DNA from: CAYFYJ01 sp964347415
GTDB taxonomy: Archaea; Aenigmatarchaeota; Aenigmatarchaeia; CG10238-14
Length of the DNA stretch: 17,826 nucleotides
Reading direction: 5' to 3'
Assembly (NCBI GenBank): GCA_964347415.1
Contig: CAYFYJ010000019.1
Span: forward strand, 1 to 17,826
Shown here one piece after another: positions 7,395 through 15,039 of the stretch; within the stretch, counting starts at the first letter, position 1; the number at the start of each line of letters is the position of its first letter. A program made the position numbers and the translations under genes. A model generated the notes under the pieces. The model saw only the letters and a program-made list of their open reading frames with translations. It made no database searches and was not told the DNA's origin.

Positions 7395-8197
7395 AACATC
7401 ATTTAATGATAAGAATTATTTAAAAATTCTTATAGTCTGCTGTACATGAACTTTTCTAATTTGTTGAGGGGTTCTTCCATCATTCCAATCGGTGGCAAAG
7501 TAACAGAACGGAAATGATGATCACCATAAATCGGACAAAATCCATTACCCGGGGCAAAGACTATACCAGTATTTTTTAGGACATCATCCCTAAATTCATA
7601 ATCCGTTTTCCACACCCCACCCGGATAGCTTGGAAATATATAGAACGCCCCTTCTGGTTTTTGTGCTTCTATTCCAGGCATTTCTTTAAATCTTTTGTGA
7701 TAAAATTCAGCTCTTTTTTTTAACTTTTCGGTCATCTCCTTTATATGATTTTGTGGGCCTGAAAACGCAACAGCACATGCCTTCATAGTTAGTGTACAAG
7801 CGGAGAGTCTCTCACCTAAATCATCTATAATAGTATTCTTTAAATCCCTCAATCTGTTGGTTGGATCATGAAAAGACATATAACCAACTCTCCAGCCGCA
7901 AGCACTGTAAACTTTAGAAAATCCATTAAAACCTATAACAGGAACATTTTTGGTTAAAGAAGATACTCCAATGTATGGAGTTTCCCCGTAAACTAAGTCA
8001 TCGTATACTTCATCAGAGATAATGAATAATTCTTTTTCTTCAGCCGCACCCACCATTTCCTCTAGGATGTTTCTAGGGTATACAGCACCAGTGGGGTTGT
8101 TTGGATTTATTATCACTATCGCTCTAGTCCTATCAGTTATTTTTTCTCTTAAATCATCGACATCAGGATTCCAACCATTTTCTTCAATTGTTCTGTA
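6379..8197 (-). repeat. Near-identical DNA blocks shared by the two aminotransferase genes
   Basis: 6841-6944 matches 8094-8197 at 98 of 104 bases without gaps. 6379-6423 matches 7632-7676 at 44 of 45. Both pairs are offset by 1253 bp. The surrounding coding sequence is visibly much less similar, so these look like recent gene-conversion tracts in an older tandem duplication. Confidence 0.75.
7417..7424 (-). promoter_or_regulatory. Box A between the two aminotransferase genes
   Basis: The minus-strand TTTAAATA is centred about 26 bp upstream of the ATG at 7394. It gives copy A its own promoter despite the 35-bp gap to copy B. Confidence 0.55.
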
Positions 8198-8635
8198 GGC
8201 AACTGGCTTACCGCCAAAATATTTTATCCGGTCTCTGTATGGAGGGAACGTGGGTCCTGGCACAAGAATTTCATCCCCAGGATCTATTAAAGCTCCAAAG
8301 AGAACTTTTATTGCCTCACTAATCCCGAGAGTAACTATTACATCATCGATTGTTAAGTCTAGGTTATTTTTTTTCTTTTCCCTCTTAACTATCGCTTCTC
8401 TTAGATCTTCGTCTCCAAAAGGACCTGAGTAATGTCCAGACCCCTCCAATGCAACTTCAGCCGCCCTTTTTTTTAAGTATGTGGGAATGTCAAAATCGAA
8501 CACATTAGGATCACCGATGTTTAAGTAGTGAATCTGTTTATCACTCGCTTTCAATTCTTTTATTAATTGTCTCGGGGGTTGAAGGGCCGGTTTAAGGTGT
8601 TTAGAACGAGCACTGACTCGGATAACATTAGACAT
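7430..8635 (-). CDS. Class I/II aminotransferase, alanine-aminotransferase-like (copy B)
   Basis: Tandem paralogue of the gene downstream, 401 aa. All PLP-site residues are present: NPNNPTG (177-183), D208 and Y211 in SDEVYD, the Schiff-base lysine K241 in NGFSKVY, R249 in GWRVGY and R376 (HFRSV). The N-terminal GDPNVFDFDIP and the block IEENGWNPDVDDLREKIT closely follow archaeal alanine aminotransferases. The two copies differ most in the first 60 residues and in the helix around 255-285. Those parts line the active-site entrance in this fold, so a different substrate range is plausible. It is divergent from the tryptophanase gene across a 96-bp spacer. Box A at 8656-8663 predicts a leaderless mRNA. 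Confidence 0.9.
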   Translation of the reverse strand: MSNVIRVSARSKHLKPALQPPRQLIKELKASDKQIHYLNIGDPNVFDFDIPTYLKKRAAEVALEGSGHYSGPFGDEDLREAIVKREKKKNNLDLTIDDVIVTLGISEAIKVLFGALIDPGDEILVPGPTFPPYRDRIKYFGGKPVAYRTIEENGWNPDVDDLREKITDRTRAIVIINPNNPTGAVYPRNILEEMVGAAEEKELFIISDEVYDDLVYGETPYIGVSSLTKNVPVIGFNGFSKVYSACGWRVGYMSFHDPTNRLRDLKNTIIDDLGERLSACTLTMKACAVAFSGPQNHIKEMTEKLKKRAEFYHKRFKEMPGIEAQKPEGAFYIFPSYPGGVWKTDYEFRDDVLKNTGIVFAPGNGFCPIYGDHHFRSVTLPPIGMMEEPLNKLEKFMYSRL

Positions 8636-8655
8636 AGAATATATATTGATGTAAA

Positions 8656-8708
8656 ATATTTAAGATTGGTTGTTCGGTATACAACAAAATTAACCTTAAA
8701 TTTATAAT
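8656..8708. promoter_or_regulatory. Divergent promoter region, aminotransferase B and tryptophanase, with inverted repeat
   Basis: The minus-strand box A TTAAATAT (8656-8663) lies about 25 bp before the aminotransferase ATG. The plus-strand box A TTTATAAT (8701-8708) lies about 28 bp before the tryptophanase GTG at 8732. Between them is an inverted repeat TTGTT-N8-AACAA (8670-8687) whose spacer contains the palindrome GTATAC. It touches the BRE position of the minus promoter, so a regulator bound here could act on both genes. The operator role is a guess; the boxes are better supported. Confidence 0.45.
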
Positions 8709-8731
8709 CCGCCATAATTTTTTTTATTATT

Positions 8732-10111
8732 GTGTTATTCATGGACCCTGAACCTTTCAAAATAAAGATGATAGAGAAGATAAGATTACCTCCTAAAGAT
8801 GAAAGAGAAAGGTTAATCGAAGAAGCAGGTTTCAATGTCTTTAATCTCAAGATAGACGATATTTTCATAGATTTGTTAACAGACAGCGGAACAGCTGCGA
8901 TGAGTGATGAACAATGGGCAGCGATGTTAACGACTAAACAGGCTTATGCTGGAAGTAACAGTTATTATATGTTAGAAAAAGCTGTGAAAGACATCTTTGG
9001 CTTTAAGCATTTTGTCCCAGTGCATCAAGGCAGACCTGGAGAACATATACTGTTCACTAATATTGTGAAATCTGGAAATATTGTTCCAAACAATTCTCAT
9101 TTTGATACAACTCATGCAAACATAAAATTTGTTGGTGGTGTCCCTAAAGATTTTGTTGTTGAAGATGCATGTAATACAGAAAAAAATATCCCATTCAAAG
9201 GAAACATGGATATTGAAAAGCTTGAAAATTTTGTGAGTGATAATAGATATAACATACCATTGATAATGATCACAATAACAAACAACACAGTTGGTGGTCA
9301 ACCAGTATCCATGGAAAATATAAAGAAGACGAGTGAGATAGCAAAAAAATATTTTATCCCCCTTTTTATGGATGCATGCAGATTTGCCGAAAACGCGTAT
9401 TTTATCAAGAAAAACGAAAATGGTTACAAAAACAAAACAATAAGGGAGATTGTAAAAGAGATGTTCTCTTATGCTGATGGTTGTACTTTTAGTGGAAAGA
9501 AAGATGCATTAACTAACATAGGTGGATTTCTTGCTACAAAAGATGAAAAATTGTTTGAGAAATTTAGAAATATGTTAGTTGTAGTCGAAGGATTCCCAAC
9601 TTATGGTGGCTTGGCCTGTAGGGAATTAGCAGCTATGGCTGTGGGTTTACATGAATCAACTGAAGAAAGTTACCTTAAAGCTAGATGTGGACAAGTTGAA
9701 TATCTATGGAAGCGACTACATGATGCAGGAATCCCAACAGTCAACCCTGCTGGCGGTCATGCTGTTTTCATAGATGGTAAAAGATTTTTCCCAAACATTC
9801 CTCAAGAGCAATTCCCAGCACAAACACTGGCTGTAGAAATATACATAGAATCCGGAGTTAGAGGAGTAGAGTTAGGAACATCTTGTTTTGGAGAAACGAA
9901 TCCAGAGACAGGGGAACTAGTGAAACTACCAGAATTAGATCTATTAAGACTTACGATACCAAGAAGAGTTTATACAAACAACCACATGGATTATGTTGCT
10001 GAAAGTGTTATAAAAATTTTTAATAGACGTGATGAAATAAAGGGTTTGAAAAGGGTTTATGTTCCACCATTGTTAGGACATTTTCTAGCTAAGTTTGAAA
10101 GAATTAAATAA
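8732..10111 (+). CDS. tnaA: Tryptophanase (tryptophan indole-lyase)
   Basis: A PLP enzyme of the tryptophanase/tyrosine phenol-lyase family, splitting L-tryptophan into indole, pyruvate and ammonia in the cytoplasm. Family blocks are IDLLTDSGT (46-54), HQGRPGE (98-104), NNTVGGQPVS (184-193), the PLP-binding D214 and R217, the Schiff-base lysine K257 in SGKKDA, and RLTIPRRVYT (406-415). Three positions separate the two enzymes and all point to tryptophanase. D125 in FDTT replaces the TPL threonine, L381 sits where TPL has its substrate arginine, and H450 in HFLAKF replaces the TPL phenylalanine. Length 459 aa is normal. The start is GTG at 8732, or ATG three codons later; box A spacing slightly favours the GTG. 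The gene is convergent with pheT, with 5 bp between stops. Tryptophanase is far more common in bacteria, so transfer is likely. Confidence 0.93.
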   Translation: MLFMDPEPFKIKMIEKIRLPPKDERERLIEEAGFNVFNLKIDDIFIDLLTDSGTAAMSDEQWAAMLTTKQAYAGSNSYYMLEKAVKDIFGFKHFVPVHQGRPGEHILFTNIVKSGNIVPNNSHFDTTHANIKFVGGVPKDFVVEDACNTEKNIPFKGNMDIEKLENFVSDNRYNIPLIMITITNNTVGGQPVSMENIKKTSEIAKKYFIPLFMDACRFAENAYFIKKNENGYKNKTIREIVKEMFSYADGCTFSGKKDALTNIGGFLATKDEKLFEKFRNMLVVVEGFPTYGGLACRELAAMAVGLHESTEESYLKARCGQVEYLWKRLHDAGIPTVNPAGGHAVFIDGKRFFPNIPQEQFPAQTLAVEIYIESGVRGVELGTSCFGETNPETGELVKLPELDLLRLTIPRRVYTNNHMDYVAESVIKIFNRRDEIKGLKRVYVPPLLGHFLAKFERIK

Positions 10112-10116
10112 GTTGA

Positions 10117-11781
10117 CTATTTTATCAGATCAAAAAGTAAATCAACACAAATCTCACATGCAGCAGCAGGCATTTCCAGTTCCCAATTCGAAATAACTTC
10201 AGGATGTATCTCTCCGAATCTACCCAAATCCCTATTTTTGATGACTATTTTAGCAGCTCTGCCATGAATAAAACATGGTAGCTTAGATTCTTCCAGTTTG
10301 TAATCTTTTATGTTCAAATTACTCAGAATGCTCTCAACCAAAGACTTCATCTCAGAGAAATTAGCTTTCGAGTGGCACATCATTATACCGAGTCTTCTCA
10401 TAGTTTTCGCTCCAGTTTCAGATAGAGGAGCCAATTCTATCACATCACCAATCTCAAAAATATTCTGCGGATATTCTCTATGCCTATTCCTCCATAGAAC
10501 TTCCATCAAGCTTGGGAGTAACCAATTTCTCACGATGGAATACTCTTCTGTTTTTGGGTTAGCAGTTTCGATAAAATCTTTTTCTTGCATTCTCATTTTT
10601 TTGAATAAATTCCCTCTATTCGTCAGCATGAAAGTCACGACTTCTTGCAAACCATAACCGACCATAGAATTTCTTATAGTTCTTGAGAATGTTTCTAGTT
10701 CATTCTCTTCACCTATGGTGGATATGCCTGGTATCTCAGGTTCGAACTTATCGTAACCATAGGCAATAGCGATATCTTCGACGAGATCCATGGCATGCAT
10801 TATATCCGTCCTGTAGCAAGGAATTACGACTTGTAGATTTCCTTTACTCACTTCCACTGCTTCATAACCCATGCTCTGTAAATACTCAATCATTTCATAG
10901 GCAGTCAGGTTCAGACCGAGGAGTTTATTCACGTATACTGGTTCAAGGTTCATCATATTGGTTTCTAATTTAGGAGTCTCTATTTGTCTACTAGGATACT
11001 TTATTTTAACGAGTTGAATCCTTCCTCCCCTTTCAGCCAATGCAGTGACTACGATGTTTAAGACCTCGTTGATCGTTTTTTCATCTGTCCCAGTCACGTC
11101 AATGAAAAGGTTCTTTGTCTTTTCTTCCACCATCGTATGGATCGAATTAATTATCGGTGGCATTGCCATGACTTTGTTATCGGCGGTCATCAACATCGGA
11201 TACTTATCCTCTTTCTTCAGTATCCAACCATAATCCCTTCCTTTTGAAGTATGTCTCAAGATGTTATCTAATGTCATCTCTTTCTCTTCGCCTAGAGGAG
11301 TGAACTTGAAAGAGGTATCTTTGGTTGTGTACAAAAGCGGAAATTTGGTTTTATCTAAATCATGAACACCGATTGCAGCCTTTCTTCTTTTTCTGGCATG
11401 TGTTATGTGTAATTTTTCTTGAATCTGCATGAGGGATTTTATGAATTCATCTGTCATCTTTACTCCAGTGACAGCAGCACAAACGATGTAAGGTCTTACT
11501 TTTTTTGTTGAAGCGTCTACTCGGACTATATATAGGGATTTTTCGGTTTTGTATGTCTTCAAACCAGTTTTAATGTTCATGAATGATGAAAATGCTCTTG
11601 CTAAACCTTCTACAGAAAGCATATCAGGTCTGTTCGGGTTAACTTCTACTGAGAATTCATCCTTTTCTTTTCCTTCCCATGCTACACCAAGCATTGGCAG
11701 TTTGTCTTCGATTTCTTTCATATCCAGATCTTTACCCAATAGTTTACAGAAATCATTCTTGTCGATCGTTATAACAGGCAT
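10117..11781 (-). CDS. pheT: Phenylalanyl-tRNA synthetase beta subunit, archaeal type
   Basis: Beta chain of the alpha2-beta2 enzyme that charges tRNA-Phe. At 554 aa it has the short archaeal/eukaryotic form rather than the roughly 800-aa bacterial form. It opens with MPVITIDKNDF and has the B3/B4 region VNPNRPDMLSVEGLARAF (47-64) with AIGVHDLDK (136-144), the part that edits Tyr-tRNA in this family. The B5 region follows, with LLGLNLTAYE and the conserved PCYRTDIMHAMDLVEDIA. A degenerate class II catalytic-like domain then runs to the C-terminus. Its ATG directly abuts the TGA of the preceding gene (TGAATG), and GAGGT lies about 8 nt upstream, so the two are translationally coupled. The alpha subunit gene pheS is not in this window. 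Confidence 0.95.
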   Translation of the reverse strand: MPVITIDKNDFCKLLGKDLDMKEIEDKLPMLGVAWEGKEKDEFSVEVNPNRPDMLSVEGLARAFSSFMNIKTGLKTYKTEKSLYIVRVDASTKKVRPYIVCAAVTGVKMTDEFIKSLMQIQEKLHITHARKRRKAAIGVHDLDKTKFPLLYTTKDTSFKFTPLGEEKEMTLDNILRHTSKGRDYGWILKKEDKYPMLMTADNKVMAMPPIINSIHTMVEEKTKNLFIDVTGTDEKTINEVLNIVVTALAERGGRIQLVKIKYPSRQIETPKLETNMMNLEPVYVNKLLGLNLTAYEMIEYLQSMGYEAVEVSKGNLQVVIPCYRTDIMHAMDLVEDIAIAYGYDKFEPEIPGISTIGEENELETFSRTIRNSMVGYGLQEVVTFMLTNRGNLFKKMRMQEKDFIETANPKTEEYSIVRNWLLPSLMEVLWRNRHREYPQNIFEIGDVIELAPLSETGAKTMRRLGIMMCHSKANFSEMKSLVESILSNLNIKDYKLEESKLPCFIHGRAAKIVIKNRDLGRFGEIHPEVISNWELEMPAAACEICVDLLFDLIK

Positions 11782-12144
11782 TCATTCAACCTCATATTTA
11801 ACATCTTTTTCAGAAATTTCTTTTATCTGCTCGGGTAAATTTGATATATCAAAATATCTTATAGTCTTGTTTAGTTTCTTAGCCAATTCTATTTCTTTTA
11901 ATACACCATCGCTTATTTCTCCAAACACCCATATTTCGTCACATCTCTTAACTATATTGTTATTGCCGTTTCTTACCAAATCCCTGTCCACAGTATCTAG
12001 AAGAAAATATTCAAAATTCATAAAAGGATTGACTGGAACACAATTATTCTCCAGAACAAATTTACTGACATGCATTCTCCAAAAAAAGTTTCTTTTCGAA
12101 AAAGCCGGATAAACTAATTTTTTATCTTCTGACAGGTCTTCCAT
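11782..12144 (-). CDS. Nucleoside 2-deoxyribosyltransferase-like fold protein, 120 aa
   Basis: This resembles small proteins of the nucleoside 2-deoxyribosyltransferase superfamily. Two blocks support this: the N-terminal KLVYPAFSKRNFF, and the Rossmann-like CDEIWVFGEISDGVLKEI followed by ELAKKLNKTIRYF (68-98). E84 sits where the family's catalytic glutamate is expected in the EI..A helix. Such proteins cleave or swap the N-glycosidic bond of nucleosides or nucleotides, but many relatives have no known function, so activity is uncertain. GAGAGGT about 7 nt upstream of the ATG supports the start. The first 23 bases overlap the transporter gene's end, and its stop abuts pheT. Thus it sits inside an operon between EamA and pheT. 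Confidence 0.7.
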   Translation of the reverse strand: MEDLSEDKKLVYPAFSKRNFFWRMHVSKFVLENNCVPVNPFMNFEYFLLDTVDRDLVRNGNNNIVKRCDEIWVFGEISDGVLKEIELAKKLNKTIRYFDISNLPEQIKEISEKDVKYEVE

Positions 12145-13039
12145 ATCGATTACCTCTCTTAGGTATTATTAAATAATTAGATAATAAAATTAAAATTCCT
12201 CCAAAAATCGTATTATAAGTTATAGTCTCTTTTAGTATTAAAAAAGCAAGCAAAACTGCACTTATTGGTTCTAAAAGAGTTAGTAAAGAGACTGTTGTTG
12301 CTGGAATTTGTTTTACTCCCTCAAAATATAAACAATATGCAATGACCGTAGGAAGTAAAACTATCCCACAGATCAATAACCAACTATTCATTGAAATATT
12401 CGTTGTGAAACTAGCAGCTTGAGGATTTAATGAATTAACTATTAGAAACAGTGGAATTATCCATATTAAAGCAAACATCATAGGGTAAACAAACGTTGGA
12501 TACCATTCATGTTTTTTTCTCAAATCTTTCGCCAAGATTATATAGCTTGCAAAAAAGAAACTTGTCATCACTGCCAATATATCCCCTGCGATTGCTTCAG
12601 AGAGAAATTGAATATTAGATAACCCCATTATAAGAACTACTCCAGATATACCTAGGATTACTGATAAAATTTTTAATGGTTCAATCTCCTCTTTGAAAAA
12701 TAACCAAGCTAGAATAACAATAAAAACCGGATGTATGTTTATCAGAAGAAAAGCTTTACTTACCGTAGTAAACATTATAGATAACAGTGTCAATCCTTGG
12801 AACAATGCTATTACTAACCCAAATAGGAGGAATACTTTTAGATCTGTTCTCGGTATTTTTAATTTTGATAATTTTCTAAAAATTACAAGAATCGGGACTA
12901 TAAACACTAAACTCAATGTTAGTCTAAAAAACAAAATTTGTAAGGGAAAAATATTTTCTTCTATTAGAAATTTTGTGAAAATACCAATGGTTCCCCACAA
13001 TACAGCAGAAACAATAATGAAAAAAATCTCTCTTCTCAT
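12122..13039 (-). CDS. EamA/DMT-superfamily transporter (10 membrane helices)
   Basis: A 305-aa protein with about ten hydrophobic helices in two homologous halves (about residues 4-144 and 152-292), the two-EamA-domain plan of drug/metabolite transporters. Typical family motifs are AVLWGTIGIFTK near the N-terminus, the first repeat's KAFLLINIHPVFIVILAWLF with EE right after it, and the second repeat's VSLLTLLEPISAVLLAFLIL followed by KETIT. It ends with a basic tail (RGNRYGRPVRR). Family members move amino acids, nucleosides, sugars or toxic metabolites, often outward; the substrate here cannot be read. The start lies 7 bp after the upstream gene's stop, and the end overlaps the next gene by 23 bp, so it is part of the six-gene minus-strand run. 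Confidence 0.88.
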   Translation of the reverse strand: MRREIFFIIVSAVLWGTIGIFTKFLIEENIFPLQILFFRLTLSLVFIVPILVIFRKLSKLKIPRTDLKVFLLFGLVIALFQGLTLLSIMFTTVSKAFLLINIHPVFIVILAWLFFKEEIEPLKILSVILGISGVVLIMGLSNIQFLSEAIAGDILAVMTSFFFASYIILAKDLRKKHEWYPTFVYPMMFALIWIIPLFLIVNSLNPQAASFTTNISMNSWLLICGIVLLPTVIAYCLYFEGVKQIPATTVSLLTLLEPISAVLLAFLILKETITYNTIFGGILILLSNYLIIPKRGNRYGRPVRR

Positions 13040-13046
13040 TTATCTC

Positions 13047-13472
13047 TTATTTAATTAAATCTAAATTACCATTTAAAATAGTTGGTTTAACAACCTCAAG
13101 CTCATCCATTATATAAGAAAACATTTCATGCCTAGGGATCGGGTTCAAGAAGAATATCCTTTTCTTGTAATAAAAAGCAAACATAACTTCCGCAAAAGTA
13201 TTGCCACCGATGTAATTCTCTATTCCATTTTTTTCTTGATTAACAACAAGTATTGCATCACTCTTCAGGATCTTATCAAAATGCTCCATAAAAAGTTTTG
13301 GTTTGAGTTCGTTTATGAACTTCTCTCTATTATTTTTCTTAGCTTCGATTTCCTGCCAACTTAAATCAGTCCAAGCGAGAGAATGGATTTCATGTCCTTT
13401 CTTTATCAACTCACCCCTGATTTCCTTGATTTTTCCAACAAAGTTTGTACTACCACAGATAGTTATTATCAT
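13047..13472 (-). CDS. Nucleoside 2-deoxyribosyltransferase-like protein, 141 aa
   Basis: It resembles the nucleoside 2-deoxyribosyltransferase / nucleotide N-hydrolase superfamily. It starts with a Rossmann-like strand and loop (MIITICGST), then a helix, then SDAILVVNQ (71-79). The IGGNTFAEVMFAFYYKK block (88-104) follows, with E95 in the place of the catalytic nucleophile glutamate. It ends with FFLNPIP. Length suits a single-domain member. The likely role is cleavage or transfer of the base of a (deoxy)nucleoside or nucleotide; some relatives are uncharacterised, so this is a family-level call. It sits between the HAD phosphatase gene (23 bp upstream) and the transporter gene (7 bp downstream). 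It shares only the fold signature, not obvious sequence identity, with the second such protein encoded downstream. Confidence 0.75.
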   Translation of the reverse strand: MIITICGSTNFVGKIKEIRGELIKKGHEIHSLAWTDLSWQEIEAKKNNREKFINELKPKLFMEHFDKILKSDAILVVNQEKNGIENYIGGNTFAEVMFAFYYKKRIFFLNPIPRHEMFSYIMDELEVVKPTILNGNLDLIK

Positions 13473-13495
13473 TAAACCACTATAACTAAATTCAA

Positions 13496-14134
13496 TTATA
13501 GTTTTAAAAATTTAGGTAGTTCGGCTACCGAAGACATAATGTTTTTAACACCATTCTCCCTGAATTCCTTTTCTTTTATAACTCCAGTCAGAACAGCTAT
13601 AAATCCCAAGTTTGCATCCCTTGCTGATCGATAGTCGATTAAAGAATCCCCGATATAAACAGCTTCTTTCGGTTCAATATTTAATTTTTCACAGGCATGC
13701 AAGAGAGGTTCAGGATGAGGTTTATGATTCTTTGTATCATCAGCAGATACAACAGCGTCAAATAATTTTAAATCAAACCCGGATTTTTTTAATGGTTCAA
13801 CCGTGTAGAATTCTGGTCTGGCTGAAACGATAGCCAACTTAAATCCCAAATTTTTTAACTCTTTTGTTGTTTCTATCGCATTATCAACAGGGGGAACAAC
13901 AACATTTTCAGTGTTCCCAAGTTTTATGTAAGTTTTTTTAAACAATTCCGTATCAATGCCGGGCCATAAAGTTTGAATTATAGTGTCCCATTCTTTACCG
14001 AATAGTCTTAAAATTTCATGTACTGTCGGAATTCTCAAGTTCATCTTTTTTGCTGTTTTTAGATATATCTCAGCTAGAAAGTTATTACTATCCAAAAGGA
14101 CCCCGTCTATATCAAAAATTATTGCTTTTATCAT
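13496..14134 (-). CDS. HAD-superfamily phosphatase (phosphoglycolate-phosphatase-like)
   Basis: All four HAD motifs are visible in 212 aa. Motif I is FDIDGVLLDS with nucleophile D8 and acid/base D10, motif II is IVSAR with S104, motif III is K138 in NHKPHPEP, and motif IV is YIGDSLIDYRSA with D163 and D167. An alpha-helical C1-type cap lies between motifs I and II (about residues 18-82), as in phosphoglycolate phosphatase and beta-phosphoglucomutase relatives. The substrate is probably a small phosphorylated metabolite such as a sugar phosphate or nucleotide. AAAGGAT lies 4-5 nt before the ATG. The start overlaps the end of the kinase gene by 23 bp, so a kinase-phosphatase pair is translated together. 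Confidence 0.88.
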   Translation of the reverse strand: MIKAIIFDIDGVLLDSNNFLAEIYLKTAKKMNLRIPTVHEILRLFGKEWDTIIQTLWPGIDTELFKKTYIKLGNTENVVVPPVDNAIETTKELKNLGFKLAIVSARPEFYTVEPLKKSGFDLKLFDAVVSADDTKNHKPHPEPLLHACEKLNIEPKEAVYIGDSLIDYRSARDANLGFIAVLTGVIKEKEFRENGVKNIMSSVAELPKFLKL

Positions 14135-14993
14135 AATTATCCTTTAATTCTCTGAATCTCTCTAATACACTATTCTTATCTTTTATATTTTTAGTTCCGA
14201 AATCTTCAACGACAAAAGAAGCTGCAGCTGATGCAAATAGACCAGATTCCAAAGCATTCTTAGTCTCAAAATAACGGATTGCAAAAGATGAAGAAAATAT
14301 ATCTCCTGATCCAGTCCTATCGACAGTAGTAGTCTGAAAAGCAGGTATCCTATGAACCTCCTTTTCCATAATTATCGAGCCATTCTCTCTCAAGGTTAAC
14401 TCAACCACTTTTGGACCGAATTTAAGAAGTTCTTTACAGACTTCTTCATAACTTGTTTTTTTTGAAACGAACTTGCTCTCGAACCTGTTGAGTTTGACTA
14501 AATCCACGTATTTTAAAAACTCAGCTATATCATCCCAGAATTTCATGGTAACTCTTTCATTATCCGACGATCTGATAAATCCTTGAACATCTAAAGAAAG
14601 TAATTTCGCATTTTTTCTAGCCTTCTTAACACATTCTAGAGTTATCTCGTTAAACACAGGTCCTATGTGGACGATATCCATTTTTCCCAAATCTTTAAAA
14701 TCTATTTTTCCAACATCGCCCAGATAGAATTGTTTTCTTGCGTCCCCAGTATAATCATTAATAAAATTAGAAATCTTTTCGCTTTCTTCTAGTTCAACTT
14801 TTATTCCTTGATTCGTCAAATTTCTTATCCAATCATCGAGCTCATGGTTTCCTCTACTCAAGACGTAAGTATCACAGCCCAGTTTATTGGCATTAATGGA
14901 TGCGTAACTGGCAACACCACCAAAAGCGACTTTTCCCCTTTCTCCCGTCCTTATGATATCTTTAGTTATGTTTCCGACAACTAAGAATTTCAT
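14112..14993 (-). CDS. PfkB-family (ribokinase-like) sugar/nucleoside kinase
   Basis: A ribokinase-fold kinase that phosphorylates a sugar or nucleoside with ATP. Seen are the N-terminal MKFLVVGNITKDII, the first PfkB signature region AFGGVASYASINANKLG with the di-glycine, and the second signature TVDRTGSGDIFSSSFA with catalytic aspartate D231 and the anion-hole GSGD. VKLNRFESKF matches the NexxE-like segment. The frame is open to 15068, but the ATG at 14993 is chosen. The family N-terminus begins there, and a box A (TTATAAAT within 15015-15029) lies about 27 bp upstream, which would start transcription at the ATG. The product is 293 aa, a usual PfkB length. It is the first gene of the minus-strand run. 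The substrate is unknown. Confidence 0.9.
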   Translation of the reverse strand: MKFLVVGNITKDIIRTGERGKVAFGGVASYASINANKLGCDTYVLSRGNHELDDWIRNLTNQGIKVELEESEKISNFINDYTGDARKQFYLGDVGKIDFKDLGKMDIVHIGPVFNEITLECVKKARKNAKLLSLDVQGFIRSSDNERVTMKFWDDIAEFLKYVDLVKLNRFESKFVSKKTSYEEVCKELLKFGPKVVELTLRENGSIIMEKEVHRIPAFQTTTVDRTGSGDIFSSSFAIRYFETKNALESGLFASAAASFVVEDFGTKNIKDKNSVLERFRELKDNYDKSNNF

Positions 14994-15014
14994 TTCTAAA
15001 CTTCTCTTTTTTGC

Positions 15015-15029
15015 AAATTTATAATTTTT
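15015..15029 (-). promoter_or_regulatory. Box A of the pfkB-to-pheT gene run
   Basis: The minus-strand TTATAAAT is centred about 27 bp before the ATG at 14993. It lies inside the 3' end of the upstream 88-aa gene. It marks the likely start of a six-gene transcript ending with pheT and argues against the longer reading of the kinase gene. Confidence 0.6.
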
Positions 15030-15039
15030 GCTGCAGAAA

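Noticed and set aside
8732..10111. Tyrosine phenol-lyase as product of the PLP lyase gene
   Set aside because: It has aspartate, leucine and histidine at the three positions where tyrosine phenol-lyase has threonine, arginine and phenylalanine.
11549..12112. Plus-strand 187-codon open frame and similar long antisense frames over pheT, the 120-aa gene and the DUF4013 gene
   Set aside because: They lie wholly opposite well-supported genes and have no recognisable domain or start signals.
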